Positions 25,242 through 35,479 of a stretch of 64,000 bases of DNA are shown one piece after another (the first letter of the stretch is position 1; every line of letters starts with the position of its first letter). The notes under the pieces are model-generated. The model ran no database searches, was not told the DNA's origin, and saw only the letters and a program-made list of their open reading frames with translations. The position numbers were made by a program, and so were the translations under genes. Source of the stretch: Karstenula rhodostoma CBS 690.94 (Eukaryota; Ascomycota; Dothideomycetes; Pleosporales; Didymosphaeriaceae); contig MU001495.1 in the NCBI GenBank assembly GCA_010093485.1, positions 1-64,000 on the forward strand, in the 5' to 3' direction.

Positions 25242-26210
25242 TCAAGGCTGTGCCAGTTTGGTCGATATCTCGTTGATGGATGAAGCTTGTTTCGCCATGC
25301 CAGTCAGAAGAAGCGCCATATCACGACCAGACATAGCAAATCTTATAGACGGGTGTCTCAATGCAAACATCTCGATCAGATCAGGCCTTGGCTCCAGTCC
25401 TCCAAGCCCAACGAAAACCTTACGTCCATTTGTGCTGGCCTGTTCAGCGGCAGCAGCAATCCGTTCCACAGTTGATTGGAAAAGCTCTGTGTCATATTGA
25501 CCCGGTATCCCAAGTTCCATGCATAGATCCGCACAACCAATTAAAAGAGAATCGACACCAGGCACTGCGGCAATGGCTTCGACGTTGGCTACCCCCTCGT
25601 TTGTTTCAATCATGGGCATGATTAGGACCGCATCATTCACTACTTGCGCAATTATATCGTACGTAAAGTTCGTCGCGTATTGTGTCATCGGTTGCACCAT
25701 CGTGACGGATCGCTTGCCCTGTACCTCTCAGTAAATTGACCTTCCACTCTTCGAGGTGGACATCTACCATGGGTGGGAATTTCCCGGCATTGACACACAT
25801 GAGCGCCTGCTCAGCATTGTTGACATGGGGTACGATGATGGCTTGCGCGCCGGCGTCGAGGCATCGAGAGATCCACTCAGGTGCACAAGTAGGCACGACA
25901 ACCATCGGAGTAATCCTGACCCAATGTCAGAATCTTGAGTCTTATTAATTCAGATTTTTGATGTATCATACCCAACGTTCAAGGATGAAACAGCAATATC
26001 CCTCATGGTTTCCATTCCTATCGCCATATGCTCCAGATTCATAAGCACCGCCTGATACCCCGCTCGTTTCGCAATCAAAGGCATTTCTACTGAGAATGCG
26101 ACGCGGAGTCCGAACGAATGCGCCAATGCGTTGTGCTCCATCGTGGTTTTGACGAGATTTGGGCGGCATAATTCGCGAGCAGCAGTTATTTGTTCTGCTG
26201 TAGGAGCCAT
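25242..26210 (-). CDS. HpcH/HpaI-family aldolase-like protein
   Basis: Class II pyruvate-type aldolase fold, 289 residues, exons 25,972-26,210, 25,768-25,915 and 25,242-25,724. The second intron is only 43 bp, so that junction is the least certain. Known members cleave 4-hydroxy-2-oxo acids to pyruvate and an aldehyde. NLEH keeps the catalytic-type His, and IET plus CADL keep the Glu and Asp of the metal site. The arginine of the usual VRxP segment is replaced (MVVVP), the Asp before the EH pair is Asn, and the Gln before IET is Met. Substrate or chemistry may therefore differ from E. coli HpaI. It shares a 467-bp divergent promoter with the transporter gene. Confidence 0.87.
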
Positions 26211-26529
26211 AATGTTGAACGATATCAGGGTTCAGACAGTAGCCTGGTTTTTTCTTGATCTGAAATAGACAGTAAGTCTCCAGGATGCAAGATGCAAAGA
26301 GTCAGGGCTCATGGTTGAGTTCCAAAAGATGTTCGGAGACGGCCCGATTTCGGCCCTAATCCTATCCCTCCATACCCCACACAGATCCCCACTGTTCGAA
26401 GGATTGAGGGGATGCTGAACCGTTTATCGGTGATAACAGATAGATAAAGAGCCAAAACTCTTGGAGGGAGAGCGATTGGGTTGACGCGCCATCCTGCTAT
26501 CTTGATATCAGTGGATGTTGATAGCCGGG

Positions 26530-26558
26530 TTTCGGCGCGCATCGGTGTTGCCCCGAAA
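26530..26558. promoter_or_regulatory. Inverted repeat TTTCGG/CCGAAA in divergent promoter
   Basis: TTTCGG-N17-CCGAAA, with GGG and CCC-like flanks, lies between the aldolase and transporter genes. A second overlapping pair, CGGTGTT at 26,543 and AACACCG at 26,575, shares the region. Such CGG/CCG arms could bind the cluster's Zn2Cys6 regulator. The spacing differs from the site at 23,651, so this is tentative. Confidence 0.3.
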
Positions 26559-26677
26559 GCCCAAAACGGCTATGAACACCGAATGCATATCTTGACCGCC
26601 ATCGTTGCTTCTACTTTCTTTTCTGAAGCGATTGTTTGCGCCTGGACTCCCAAATCTCAAATCACATCCACAACAAG

Positions 26678-28529
26678 ATGGAGATTGAGAAGAAGCTGAA
26701 CATCCCAGACCCAAGGCCCATTGATGTTCGCGAAGGCACAAGTGAAGATGTTCGACCATCTCAAGAGCTATCCGTCTGGAAGCGGTTTTTAATGCACCTC
26801 TGGGATGCCGATCAACATCTCAAGAGTCTCGAAGTGAGTCCCCATTCGTACAACGTCTGTAGCATTTGGCACTGATGGAAACCTACAGGAGCGAAAACTG
26901 GTCCGCAAGCTCGACTTTGGCATCCTCATCTGTGCCACCCTAGGTTGGTGGATGAAATACATCGACCAAGCCAATATTGCCAATGCTTGTGAGCCAGACT
27001 GGGCCGCTATGGTATCTCCGGTTGTGCTGACCCTTGGTTCAGACGTCACTGGTATGAAAGAGGACCTCAATATCGAGGGAAACCAGTACACATACATGTT
27101 GAGTAAGTTCTTGGCACAAAGCTCCTCTGCATTTGCTGATAATTGCAGTGTGTTACACCATCGCATTTGCTATTATGCAGATTCCGTCCAATCTTATAGC
27201 TCTGAAGATTCGCCCCCGATATTGTATCGTGGTTTGTGAAATCGGCTGGACAATCTTTACGTATGCCATCGAATGTTCTTTAGTCGAGTTTAATCGCTAA
27301 GGTGCCCAGGTTCGCACAAGCAGCTGCAAAGTCTCCAAGCCACATGTATGCATTTCGCTTTATGGTGGGCCTCTTCGAATCTGGATTCTCGCCCGTTATC
27401 ATCTTTCTACTCGGATCCTGGTACACCAAGACAGAACTTGCAAAAAGAATCGCGATCTGGCACATCACTGGCTTTTTCGGAACAGCTACCTCGGGTTTTA
27501 TGCAAGCTGGAATACACGCCTCGCTAGATGGCCACCTCGGTCTTCCTGGATGGCGTTGGCTGTACATTATATGTGGCTGTATGAGCTTACCAGTCGCTCT
27601 TTCGGTTTGGTTCCTCTTACCTGATTATCCCAGCAATGCCAAGATATGGTACTTGACCGAGGCAGACATCGAACTTGCCAAGCGCCGCATGGATAGGCAT
27701 GGCCGCGCGAAAGTGACTGGCGTGGTGGACCTCAAGCTGATGAAACGCATGTTTGGTAACTGGAGATGGTGGATCATGTGCCTTATGTACATCTTTTACG
27801 GGAACTCCTGCCAGGCGAACCAATATTTTTCGGTCTACCTCAAGAGTGCCGGGTACAGCGTCTCGCAGCGGAACATTATTCCGGCGTGTTCCAATTTGGT
27901 CACCATGGCCACTGATTATGCTTGGGGCTTCGGCTCAGATGTCACAGGAAATCGCCTGTACTGGATGGTTGGGCCATTACTGGGAACTACAGTTGTAGGA
28001 AGCTCGATCCTCACTCATTGGGGGACCTCGGACACCGCCAGGATTGTAGCATTCTTCTTCCTCTCAGGGGGTTACGTTACGGCCGTCACATGGGTAAGTC
28101 AGGTTGAAACTCTCATCTCGTGTGATTATGCTCATTAACTCACGCAGACATGGGCCAACGAAATCAATTCCGCAAATGCGGAGGAGCGAGCGCTGACTAT
28201 ATCCTCTATGAACGGGCTTTTCTATGCTACCAATTCGTTCTTGCCCATCTTGATCTTCCCTCAGACCACAGGTCCAGAATTTCCACGCGGATTCCCTTCC
28301 GTTCTTTCATTTGCCCTCGTAGCAATTGCATTAATGCGTAAGTTTATTTATTCTCCTTTTTTATCACCCCTCTCCGACTGCTTGCAAAACTGACTGACGT
28401 ATGTATCCTTCAGTCCTGGCCGAATTCCTCCATCAACGCCAGATGCGACAAGAAGAAGCTAAATCTGAGGAGGAGATTCCAGCAGAAGTAGTAGAAATGT
28501 CAACTAGAGAAGAATTCAAAGGCAAGTAA
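26678..28529 (+). CDS. MFS transporter, Fen2/Dal5-type anion:cation symporter family
   Basis: Plasma-membrane permease of 505 residues from seven exons: 26,678-26,833, 26,889-26,988, 27,043-27,102, 27,149-27,260, 27,310-28,093, 28,148-28,337 and 28,414-28,529. The N terminus carries ERKLVRKLDF and KYIDQANIANAY followed by VTGMKEDL, the signature of the fungal ACS family (Dal5 allantoate, Fen2 pantothenate, Vht1 biotin). About 12 hydrophobic spans follow, with R-rich loops such as GLPGWRWLYI after span 4. The KYIDQ form is closest to the vitamin/pantothenate branch. Known substrates of the family are organic anions, so it may import the compound handled by the neighbouring aminotransferase and lyase-like proteins. 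The C terminus is an acidic tail of about 35 residues. Confidence 0.93.
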
Positions 28530-29430
28530 ATGTATAAAGGACAAGACATATATATTCACGGTAGCGATACGCGCTTAGTTGACGCCGAAGTGCTTGTACA
28601 TAAACCAAGAATTGAACGAAGTAGTCTTACACGTGTTCGTGTGCGTCGTATTGTTCCTCTCAAAGAGCCTTGAGCGCTGCCAAACATAGCATAACCACCC
28701 AAGCAGATCCGTTATCATGGCCCGCGTTAAGATCACCTTCAGCCAAAGAGCCATCGAGTGGGTGAGGATTGCCACAGGGGATGCCTTTCACCGCGAATTT
28801 GAACTCGATGGCAATGTGACCAAGTTTGAAGAGTGATACGAGGACAACCATATATATGTGCGCTTAGGTATCGAGGAGCAGGTCCGTGTACCGAATTACA
28901 GGTGCTAGTAAATAATAAACATGATTGTGGCTATTGATGAGAGCAGGGGAGACAGGCGGAGCAGACGCAATGCGATGGTGAAAGAGGACATTAGTTTGTA
29001 CTGTAAGAGAATGCAAGAGGATTGCGTGGCAGGTTATGGGAGGAAGGAAAAGCCTGGGGAGGGACAAAGCTGGCCCTGTAGTCGATATGACAGTAGATAA
29101 TACCTGCGGCGATGTCGCTGTTGGCTATGTGGCGCAGTAGCACGTCTGCTGAATTAGAACATTGGGCAATGGTGGGTACTCGACAGCTGGCAATTTAGAG
29201 CATATCAGAGGTTGTAAAGAATTCACGCACTATTGTGAGACTTTTGAGAGACTGTTACTCATCATGGTGTAGTTCAGTTTCTACCGACGTTTTGCGAATT
29301 CATATCCAGTCGTGTCCTTGACCGCTTATGCTCCTCTAATATCGCCCGCCACGCTGATTTCTGTCGTGCAAGTGATTGACCCGATGACTTCCTTCCATCC
29401 AGGGCTCTGTTGCGGCTCTAGTATCGAGTG
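28530..29430. other. Intergenic, no gene seen
   Basis: About 900 bp between the transporter gene and the receptor pseudogene. Only short frames of under 70 codons on either strand, none recognisable. No RNA gene or repeat was seen. Confidence 0.6.
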
Positions 29431-30587
29431 CTAACTGTCATTGTCTAGGACATGCTTAGGTTTCGCATACTTTCCGTTAACGTTACCTTTCAACACATAG
29501 CTGTTGCCGACCTCCTTCATGATGTAACTGTTTTCTCCTACTCGGAGCTCCAGAGCCCATAGAACTCTCGGGAAGGACACGCCGGAGCAGCGTTTCGAAG
29601 GTCTTACGAAGTGGAGGCAGAGAAGCGGTGAATGCGCCAACGAAGACTTCAGACACGGCGAAGATGGAAAGGTTGACGGATGCGTATGTTGGGTCGGAGG
29701 AGGCGTAAAGAGACTTCATCTCGTAAAGCTTCAAGGCGGATATAGATGTTGTACTATTGCGTATTATTTTAGGGTTTGTTTGATAGGTAACGTGCGAGAG
29801 TTAGGCACGTACACAAGACCCAGCAGAAAAACGGCGCGGACACCCCAGAGTGTTTCCTTAGGCAATTGGACACGAGATATTTAGACCAACGGAGCGACGG
29901 TATAGAGCAGGTCGGTCAGAATTTTTATCACAGCGCCAGAGTAACCTATGCTCCGTTAGCTGCAGTGCCTAGGTGCATGGTCGAGGTTTAACGCATACCT
30001 GATATAACCCTAGATTTATCGCCCCAGCAGCTGCCTGACTGGGTGGCTGCGATGTCCCAGTGCTTGGAGGTAGGTCGCCACGCCCCAAGTAGGATGATAG
30101 AAAGAAAATATGAAGTTTATCCCAATATGGATGACTACAGAAAGCCAGATTATGATGCGATACAGTCTTGTGAAATCAAGCTTCAAGATGTAGGGGCAGA
30201 TGCTGAGCTTGATCAAAGCCATACCGTAGAGATTGAGCAGTTGGCCGAACGAAAGCCATTTTAGGTATTTCTCTAAATCGGCCGGGGACTAGATTGTAGC
30301 CCAGAAATGTCTGCCTCCATCGACCTCGGCCGTTTTGTATTAAATATAGCAGCAACGACTGCTTTGAGATGTCTATGATCAGTCAAGCTTTTGTTGAAGA
30401 TGACAAGCCTTACATGTCCAGTCCACAGAAAATGATCTGTTGCTTGGAAGAATATATGTTTCTTCCGGCTTACGTATAGGAGCAAGCCGACTAATATCGA
30501 ACTGAAGGCGATCAATACGACAACCGAAGTTTTAATGTCTTTGGAACGGCCGTCCAGAGGCAGGGCCTCTGTAGGGGCTACGGACAT
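29431..30587 (-). pseudogene. Broken SAT4/PTH11-like rhodopsin-domain receptor gene
   Basis: Pieces of a seven-helix fungal receptor-like protein follow in order. The start is at 30,587 with one hydrophobic span. Next come KWLSFGQLLNLYG, ALIKLSI and LDFTRLYRIIIWLSV, then SKHWDIAATQSGSCWGDKS, SGAVIKILTDLLYTVAPL, and finally SVNLSIFAVSEVFVGAF and SLPPLRKTFE. The pieces need a one-base frame change near 30,095-30,110. An in-frame TAA interrupts at 29,881-29,883, and a second frame change lies near 29,550-29,580. Plausible introns still join other segments. The family normally senses outside cues in filamentous fungi. Three separate lesions make sequencing error unlikely, and little decay otherwise suggests recent loss. 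Confidence 0.82.
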
Positions 30588-32091
30588 TGTGGTCAACCAG
30601 TGACAAATATTAAGAGATATTGACTGAAGGAAAGAGAATCTGAAGCTGCTGTTGCTTCGACCACACCGGGCGGCTAGACTTGAAGCTCAAAATGCGTAAG
30701 GGTGAGGGGCGGGTGCATGGAGCGGATTCACATCCGTGGACTGACGGGTAGGCTGCTATTAGATATGAGATCACGTATAGGTAAGAGGTAGCCACTCTTG
30801 AAAGACACTTTCAGCCAGGCAGGGGGACCTTGATGCGGGTGGAACTCTTGGTGCGGGTGGCTTTGCGTACGAAGCGTTCGCTTGCGGGAACATTTTGACC
30901 CACCAAACGACCCCGAATCCCCATTAGTCGTACAATATCCCGTCTACTGATTGGATAAAGACAACTTACGTTAGATATATCGTTGCCATCGTTGACGGAA
31001 ATTTGGTACCCAATATTTCTCTTTGGTGGCTTGCGTCTTGTCCTGAGCTCCGGTCGGCGCGCTGGCGAGAATCCTGGATTCGTCGGGCTATTTGTCTTAA
31101 CTGGATGAGCAAGCATTGGCGTAGCTGTGTGGTGCCCGAGTGATAAAATTTCACGCATTTAAAGTTCACTCTTTGGCGCCGTCTTTTGTATTGGCCACCA
31201 GCTTCCTCACATTTTCACCATCTGTCATGGAATTGCTAGTCTTTATCGTCCTGCGTTTCGACCTTAAGAAAAGTCCCTTCGGTCGACTGGCTTTTCCCGG
31301 GCCTATAAACCCTTTTGGTTTGGAGAAACGGCGACCTGCTAGATCACTGAACTGTTTGGAATAGTGAAACAACGCTCTGGGATACAGAGGCTTAGAAGTT
31401 CCCTTCTCGGTTATTGGTGCCTGCATCTATCTTTGAAAGGAATAGATACCTTGCTACTTGACAAATTTATGTCATCGATGCTGTGCGTCTTGCTTATTCG
31501 AGGCTCCGCCATCGTGGGAACGCCAATGCGGCGTCCGCCACACATGCAGGTACGGATTCCTGAATTTAAAGCTTCGCCACAATTTATGTCTTCTATAACG
31601 CGTTCCCCGCGACCAAACCCCTATCTCTCGCATGTTTTGGAAGTTTTGGAGCTGCGACCATATGTCAGGGTGTCCACTAACCTTGGCACGCTGGCACGCT
31701 GGCACAGGGCTCCAGGCCCGGCATACACCCCAGGGGCACAACTACGAACTCATTCATCGGCTATCAGACCGGAGACAGTAATATAGTCGATCACACCTTT
31801 CGCTGCGTAAATACGTGTACTGCGTCTAGATGTTTATAGACAGGCATTTGCTCAGAGCCGCAACACGTTCACTTTTCGGAGGGGTTCGATGAAGACGCGT
31901 CTGCCGACTTGCCGTAGCTGCGATACGTCGAGGAGCGAACATCAATAGCTCTTCTGCGCAAGAATCTAAACCCAATTAATCACTTGCAAACTTTCGACTC
32001 CCCGTCTAAGTCCAGGCAGGACTCGCTGTGCCCTCGATTACGCCGTTGTTAGTGACGGCCTCCTCGGTGTCCGTTCCTTCACTTCCCAACC
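30588..32091. other. Intergenic, only unrecognised short frames
   Basis: About 1.5 kb lying between two pseudogenes. Frames at 30,811-31,158 (minus, 115 codons, basic), 31,166-31,426 (minus) and 31,364-31,786 (plus, 140 codons) resemble nothing I know and show no hydrophobic or motif pattern. A small GGCACGCT repeat lies near 31,684-31,706. These may be further relics. Confidence 0.5.
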
Positions 32092-33560
32092 ATGACTTCC
32101 TGGTTCAACGGCCTCTGTCTTCTGACCTGTTGGTTGCCAAATATTTATGTCCCGTCAGGGCAAAGTGTACCTGGTTCGGAGCCAGACATCACCGGGAAGA
32201 CATTGTAGGAGGTGGACTTACAGGACTTACTGTCGCCAATTATCTCAGCGAAGAAAGCAGCTGTAAGAACTTACAATTAATATTTATATCCTGTTGCTAA
32301 CCAGGATTAAGTACTATTCTAGTCCTGGAGAATAGCTATATTATTAACAATATGTTAACTTAGGTCCTATCATATGCGAACAGCTTACACACAGGGCTGA
32401 TGTATAACATCACATCAGCTCCTAATGTTAACATTGGTGGGCAAATAAAATCTGTCTGGGTAGGTAACGTCGTAGGGGGTGGGTCGGTTGTCAACGGCAT
32501 GGCATTTGACCGCGCATCTGCTGCTGACTACGATGCGTGGGAGCAACTCGGCAACAATGGCTGGGTTTGGAACAATCTGTTGCCTTACTTCAAGAAGTCC
32601 ACCACATTCACACCACCATCAGCTGAGAACGTGAAAGCATGGGGGACAACGTACGACGTATCCTACTACGGCGCGACTGGGCCTATCCAAGCTTCGTTTC
32701 CCGAATTCGAGTATCCTGCCATAACCACGATATGGGCAACATACAAGGCACAAGGCGTCCTGCTGCCAGAGGAGCATGCTTTAGGGAACAGTGTCGGTGC
32801 CTACTGGACCCCCACAGCTCTTCGGCCAAAGGCCCAGACTCGCTCAGATGCCAAAAATTGCTATCACGACCCGGTCGAGAGCCGTAGCAATCTCGTCCTC
32901 GCTACAGGCAAGACTGTTAACGAGATTCTCTTTGACCAAGGCCTACTCACTGGATACAAGGCCAAGGGTGTCCGGTACGTCTCGCGCAAAGATAACTCCG
33001 TGCAACAAGTCTACGCCAGCAAAGAGGTCATTGTGGCCGCAGGATCTGTCTTCACACCACATCTTCTCCAACTTAGTGGCATCGGACCTAAGGACGTTTT
33101 GAACGCAGCGGGGGTCCGGGTGAAGAAAGACCAGCAAGCATAGGGCGCAAACATGCAATTCGATCTCAAGAACATGGCCACTCCAAACCCATTATCTGGC
33201 CTGGATCCCGCCTTCAACGCATCTGCATGGGCACAATACAACGCCAATAGGACTGGCCCCATTACCCAAGCTCACGGAAGCAGCCTGGGATTCCTGAGCT
33301 TGCAAACCATCTCCGATAATTACCAGTCTATCATCTCAACAATCAAAAACCAGAACGCACGCACATACCTCCCGTCAGTCTATGCCGACTCTAAACTCCT
33401 TGCCGGTTTCAACAAGCAGCGTGACACTATCGCAGACCTACACTCCCGGACCGACGCAGCCGTCGCCGAGTTCCCTACGGTAGCCTTTGGTGTTGCCATC
33501 AGTTCCCTACAGCGACTTCTGTCACGTGGCACTGTTACCTCGACCCATTAAACAAGTAAC
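32092..33560 (+). pseudogene. Broken GMC-type FAD oxidoreductase gene
   Basis: A secreted GMC oxidoreductase (glucose oxidase/aryl-alcohol oxidase type) is recognisable in parts. It begins with a signal-peptide-like start at 32,092 and an FAD dinucleotide motif VGGGLTGLTVANYL (frame 32,202). GGGSVVNGMAFDRA and GSVFTPHLLQLSGIGP follow, then NMATPNPLSGLDPAFN and LQRLLSRGTV. Damage: the start and the FAD motif are in different frames, a TAG lies at 32,361 (unless intronic), and a TAG at 33,141 is followed by loss of the usual QDHP segment. The frame also shifts near 33,530, and the C-terminal substrate domain with the catalytic His is missing. It cannot make a working enzyme. Confidence 0.88.
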
Positions 33561-33599
33561 CCTAACCCCCTTGGCAAAATTGTGCTAACATGCACACAT

Positions 33600-33923
33600 A
33601 GGTACGTCCGCACCAATATCCTCACTCGGGAAAGCTTTGACGCGGTCGAAGGCGTAGGCGTGCACATAGCCACAACAGAAGATGCAAGGCAAGCACTGCT
33701 TTATCTACTTAGCGACAGTGGGATTAACGGGCGGCTTAGCGGCAGTAAGATTAACGGACGGATACTGTTTACCCCGCCGGGAAAGTGGGCGAACAGAGGA
33801 TATGTGGACCTCGATATCGATGACTACACCGGCACGCAGTTCGTTGGTGGTCAGTTTCTGGAGGAGATACAGGGGGATCAGATCAAGTCTGCGCCGGTTT
33901 CGCTGGGGCTTTTCACGAAGTAG
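33600..33923 (+). pseudogene. 3' fragment of a short-chain dehydrogenase gene
   Basis: About 107 codons ending in a stop resemble the C-terminal third of a fungal short-chain dehydrogenase: YVRTNILTRESFDAVEGVG, TTEDARQALLYLLSD, then ING, GKWANRGYVDLDIDDY and EEIQGDQIKSAPVSLGLF. No Rossmann motif or YxxxK lies upstream, where the GMC relic abuts directly. A small duplication (two ATTAACGG boxes 26 bp apart near 33,722-33,757) and an inserted TQFVGGQF segment suggest decay. It is a truncated copy brought beside the GMC relic by deletion or recombination. Confidence 0.75.
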
Positions 33924-33987
33924 GTGGTGGACGTGATGGACGAGATTACTAAGTTTATATTACGAATTGGGATGTTAGCGGTAGGCT

Positions 33988-35217
33988 TTACCACCCGTAC
34001 TTATTGCCCGCCTCCTTTTTATTGCGCCGCCCGCTCGCAAAGTGCTCCTCTAGCGCGTCCTTCTGCGTGCTCGCCACGTTGATCAAGCTCCTGAGACTAT
34101 TTTTGCCTGTGCCGGAAATGCTCTTGAGCGCATTGTGCTGCACCGTCTCGCCCTGCTGGCGCAGCATCTCGTTGTGTGCGTACTCACGGTCTGTGTTGAA
34201 GTCGACAAACTTAGCCCCTGAGGAATCGGGGCCTTGCCCTTTCCTGCCAAACAACTGGCGACGCTCGGCATCGGTCAGGTTCAGCTCGGAGGCGATGTTG
34301 GTAAGGTCGTTTGAGGGGGGTGGCGCGTGAGAAACTGGGTTTTGGTGGGACTGGAAGGCGGAGTCCGGGATAGGCGTTTCGTCTTGTTCCTGGTCGGCGC
34401 CGTAGATGAGGGGTTGGTATTCGCCGGTTGGTTGCTTCGCCGGGGCTTCCACCTCTTGTGAAACGGATCCAAAGAGTGATACTTTTGGTTTCGGCGGCGG
34501 CTTTTGCTCTGTGGGAGGCGCACTAGAAGAAGACTGAGCTGCTGATCTAGCCTCGGTTTCCGCCGAAGTTGCCGCTGCCCGAGCGGCTGAGGGCTTCTTT
34601 TTCTTTCCCCATCCCATTCCCTTGGGCATGAACCGAGGTCGTGCGGGCGTTTGATCAGAAACGGGTGTCGGCTGCGCTGGTACGTCTTTTGGCGTGGCTG
34701 CTGGTGATTCTGCGGCCTTGGTCTCGGTCTTTGAGGCGGGCAGATTCAGCAGTGCGCGGAAGTCCTCCTGCTTGCGCGCCTCCTGCTTGATAGGATTTCC
34801 ATTCTCGTCATAGTCGTCGAGATCGAGGGCTCGCTGCCGTTTGAATGCAGGCTCTGCGCCAGTCTTCAGGTTCACGCCTGCTCCCAAGCCCTTTCCTAAT
34901 CCTCTCTTTCCGGAAGGCGCGTCGGTGGTCGCTGCTTCCACTTTTGGTTTCTTGGGCGCGGGCAGCATCGCATTGAAACCACCGAATGCGCTGCCACCGA
35001 TGCGCGCCTTCTTTGCGGGCGGGGCTTCCGACTCGATGTCATCTTTCGCGGTATGTGACTGCGATGCGCTGGGCAGCTGGAGCTTGATCTTGCCGGGGTT
35101 CGAGCGGTCGACGACTTTCTGGAAGGCGGGTTTGGATGCGGGTTTCGCGACAGGCTGGGAAATGGCGGGGGCGTCGTCGCCGGAGTCTTCGGAGTCGGAG
35201 TAGCCGATCAGATTCAT
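33988..35217 (-). CDS. PRCC-domain (MAD2B-interacting type) nuclear protein
   Basis: Low-complexity protein of 409 residues without introns. The ATG at 35,217 is preferred because MNLIGYSDSEDSG is the conserved N terminus of this family. The middle is rich in Pro, Ala, Lys and Ser and holds RFMPKGMGWGKKKK. The C-terminal PRCC region contains LNLTDAERRQLFGRKG, KFVDFNTDREYAHNE and KSISGTGKNSLRSLIN and ends in AGNKYGW. Human PRCC is tied to splicing and MAD2B. The fungal role is poorly known, probably nuclear and splicing related. Divergent from the SIN1 gene across 262 bp. Confidence 0.88.
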   Translation of the reverse strand: MNLIGYSDSEDSGDDAPAISQPVAKPASKPAFQKVVDRSNPGKIKLQLPSASQSHTAKDDIESEAPPAKKARIGGSAFGGFNAMLPAPKKPKVEAATTDAPSGKRGLGKGLGAGVNLKTGAEPAFKRQRALDLDDYDENGNPIKQEARKQEDFRALLNLPASKTETKAAESPAATPKDVPAQPTPVSDQTPARPRFMPKGMGWGKKKKPSAARAAATSAETEARSAAQSSSSAPPTEQKPPPKPKVSLFGSVSQEVEAPAKQPTGEYQPLIYGADQEQDETPIPDSAFQSHQNPVSHAPPPSNDLTNIASELNLTDAERRQLFGRKGQGPDSSGAKFVDFNTDREYAHNEMLRQQGETVQHNALKSISGTGKNSLRSLINVASTQKDALEEHFASGRRNKKEAGNKYGW

Positions 35218-35479
35218 GGTGCGCGTTGGGGGGGTTGTAGTGTTTGATACCTGTGTAGCGTTAGGCGACGATGAGGTCAATCAAAGAGGTGGTTTCGAGA
35301 TGAGCTCGGGCCAAGCCAGGATCCACCCACCCAGAGTCCACCCAGAGTCTCAGGCGTGGGGAAGGGCGCGACTTCACTTGCGACTCACGACACTACGACT
35401 CCATGACGACGCGCTCAGCTGGCCTGGACGTGCACCTGCGACCTCGCGACATGAGACGATAGGACGACCCGCCACCGCC

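Noticed and set aside
30811..31158. Basic 115-codon frame on the minus strand
   Set aside because: No family likeness, no clear promoter or splice support, and it lies between pseudogenes.
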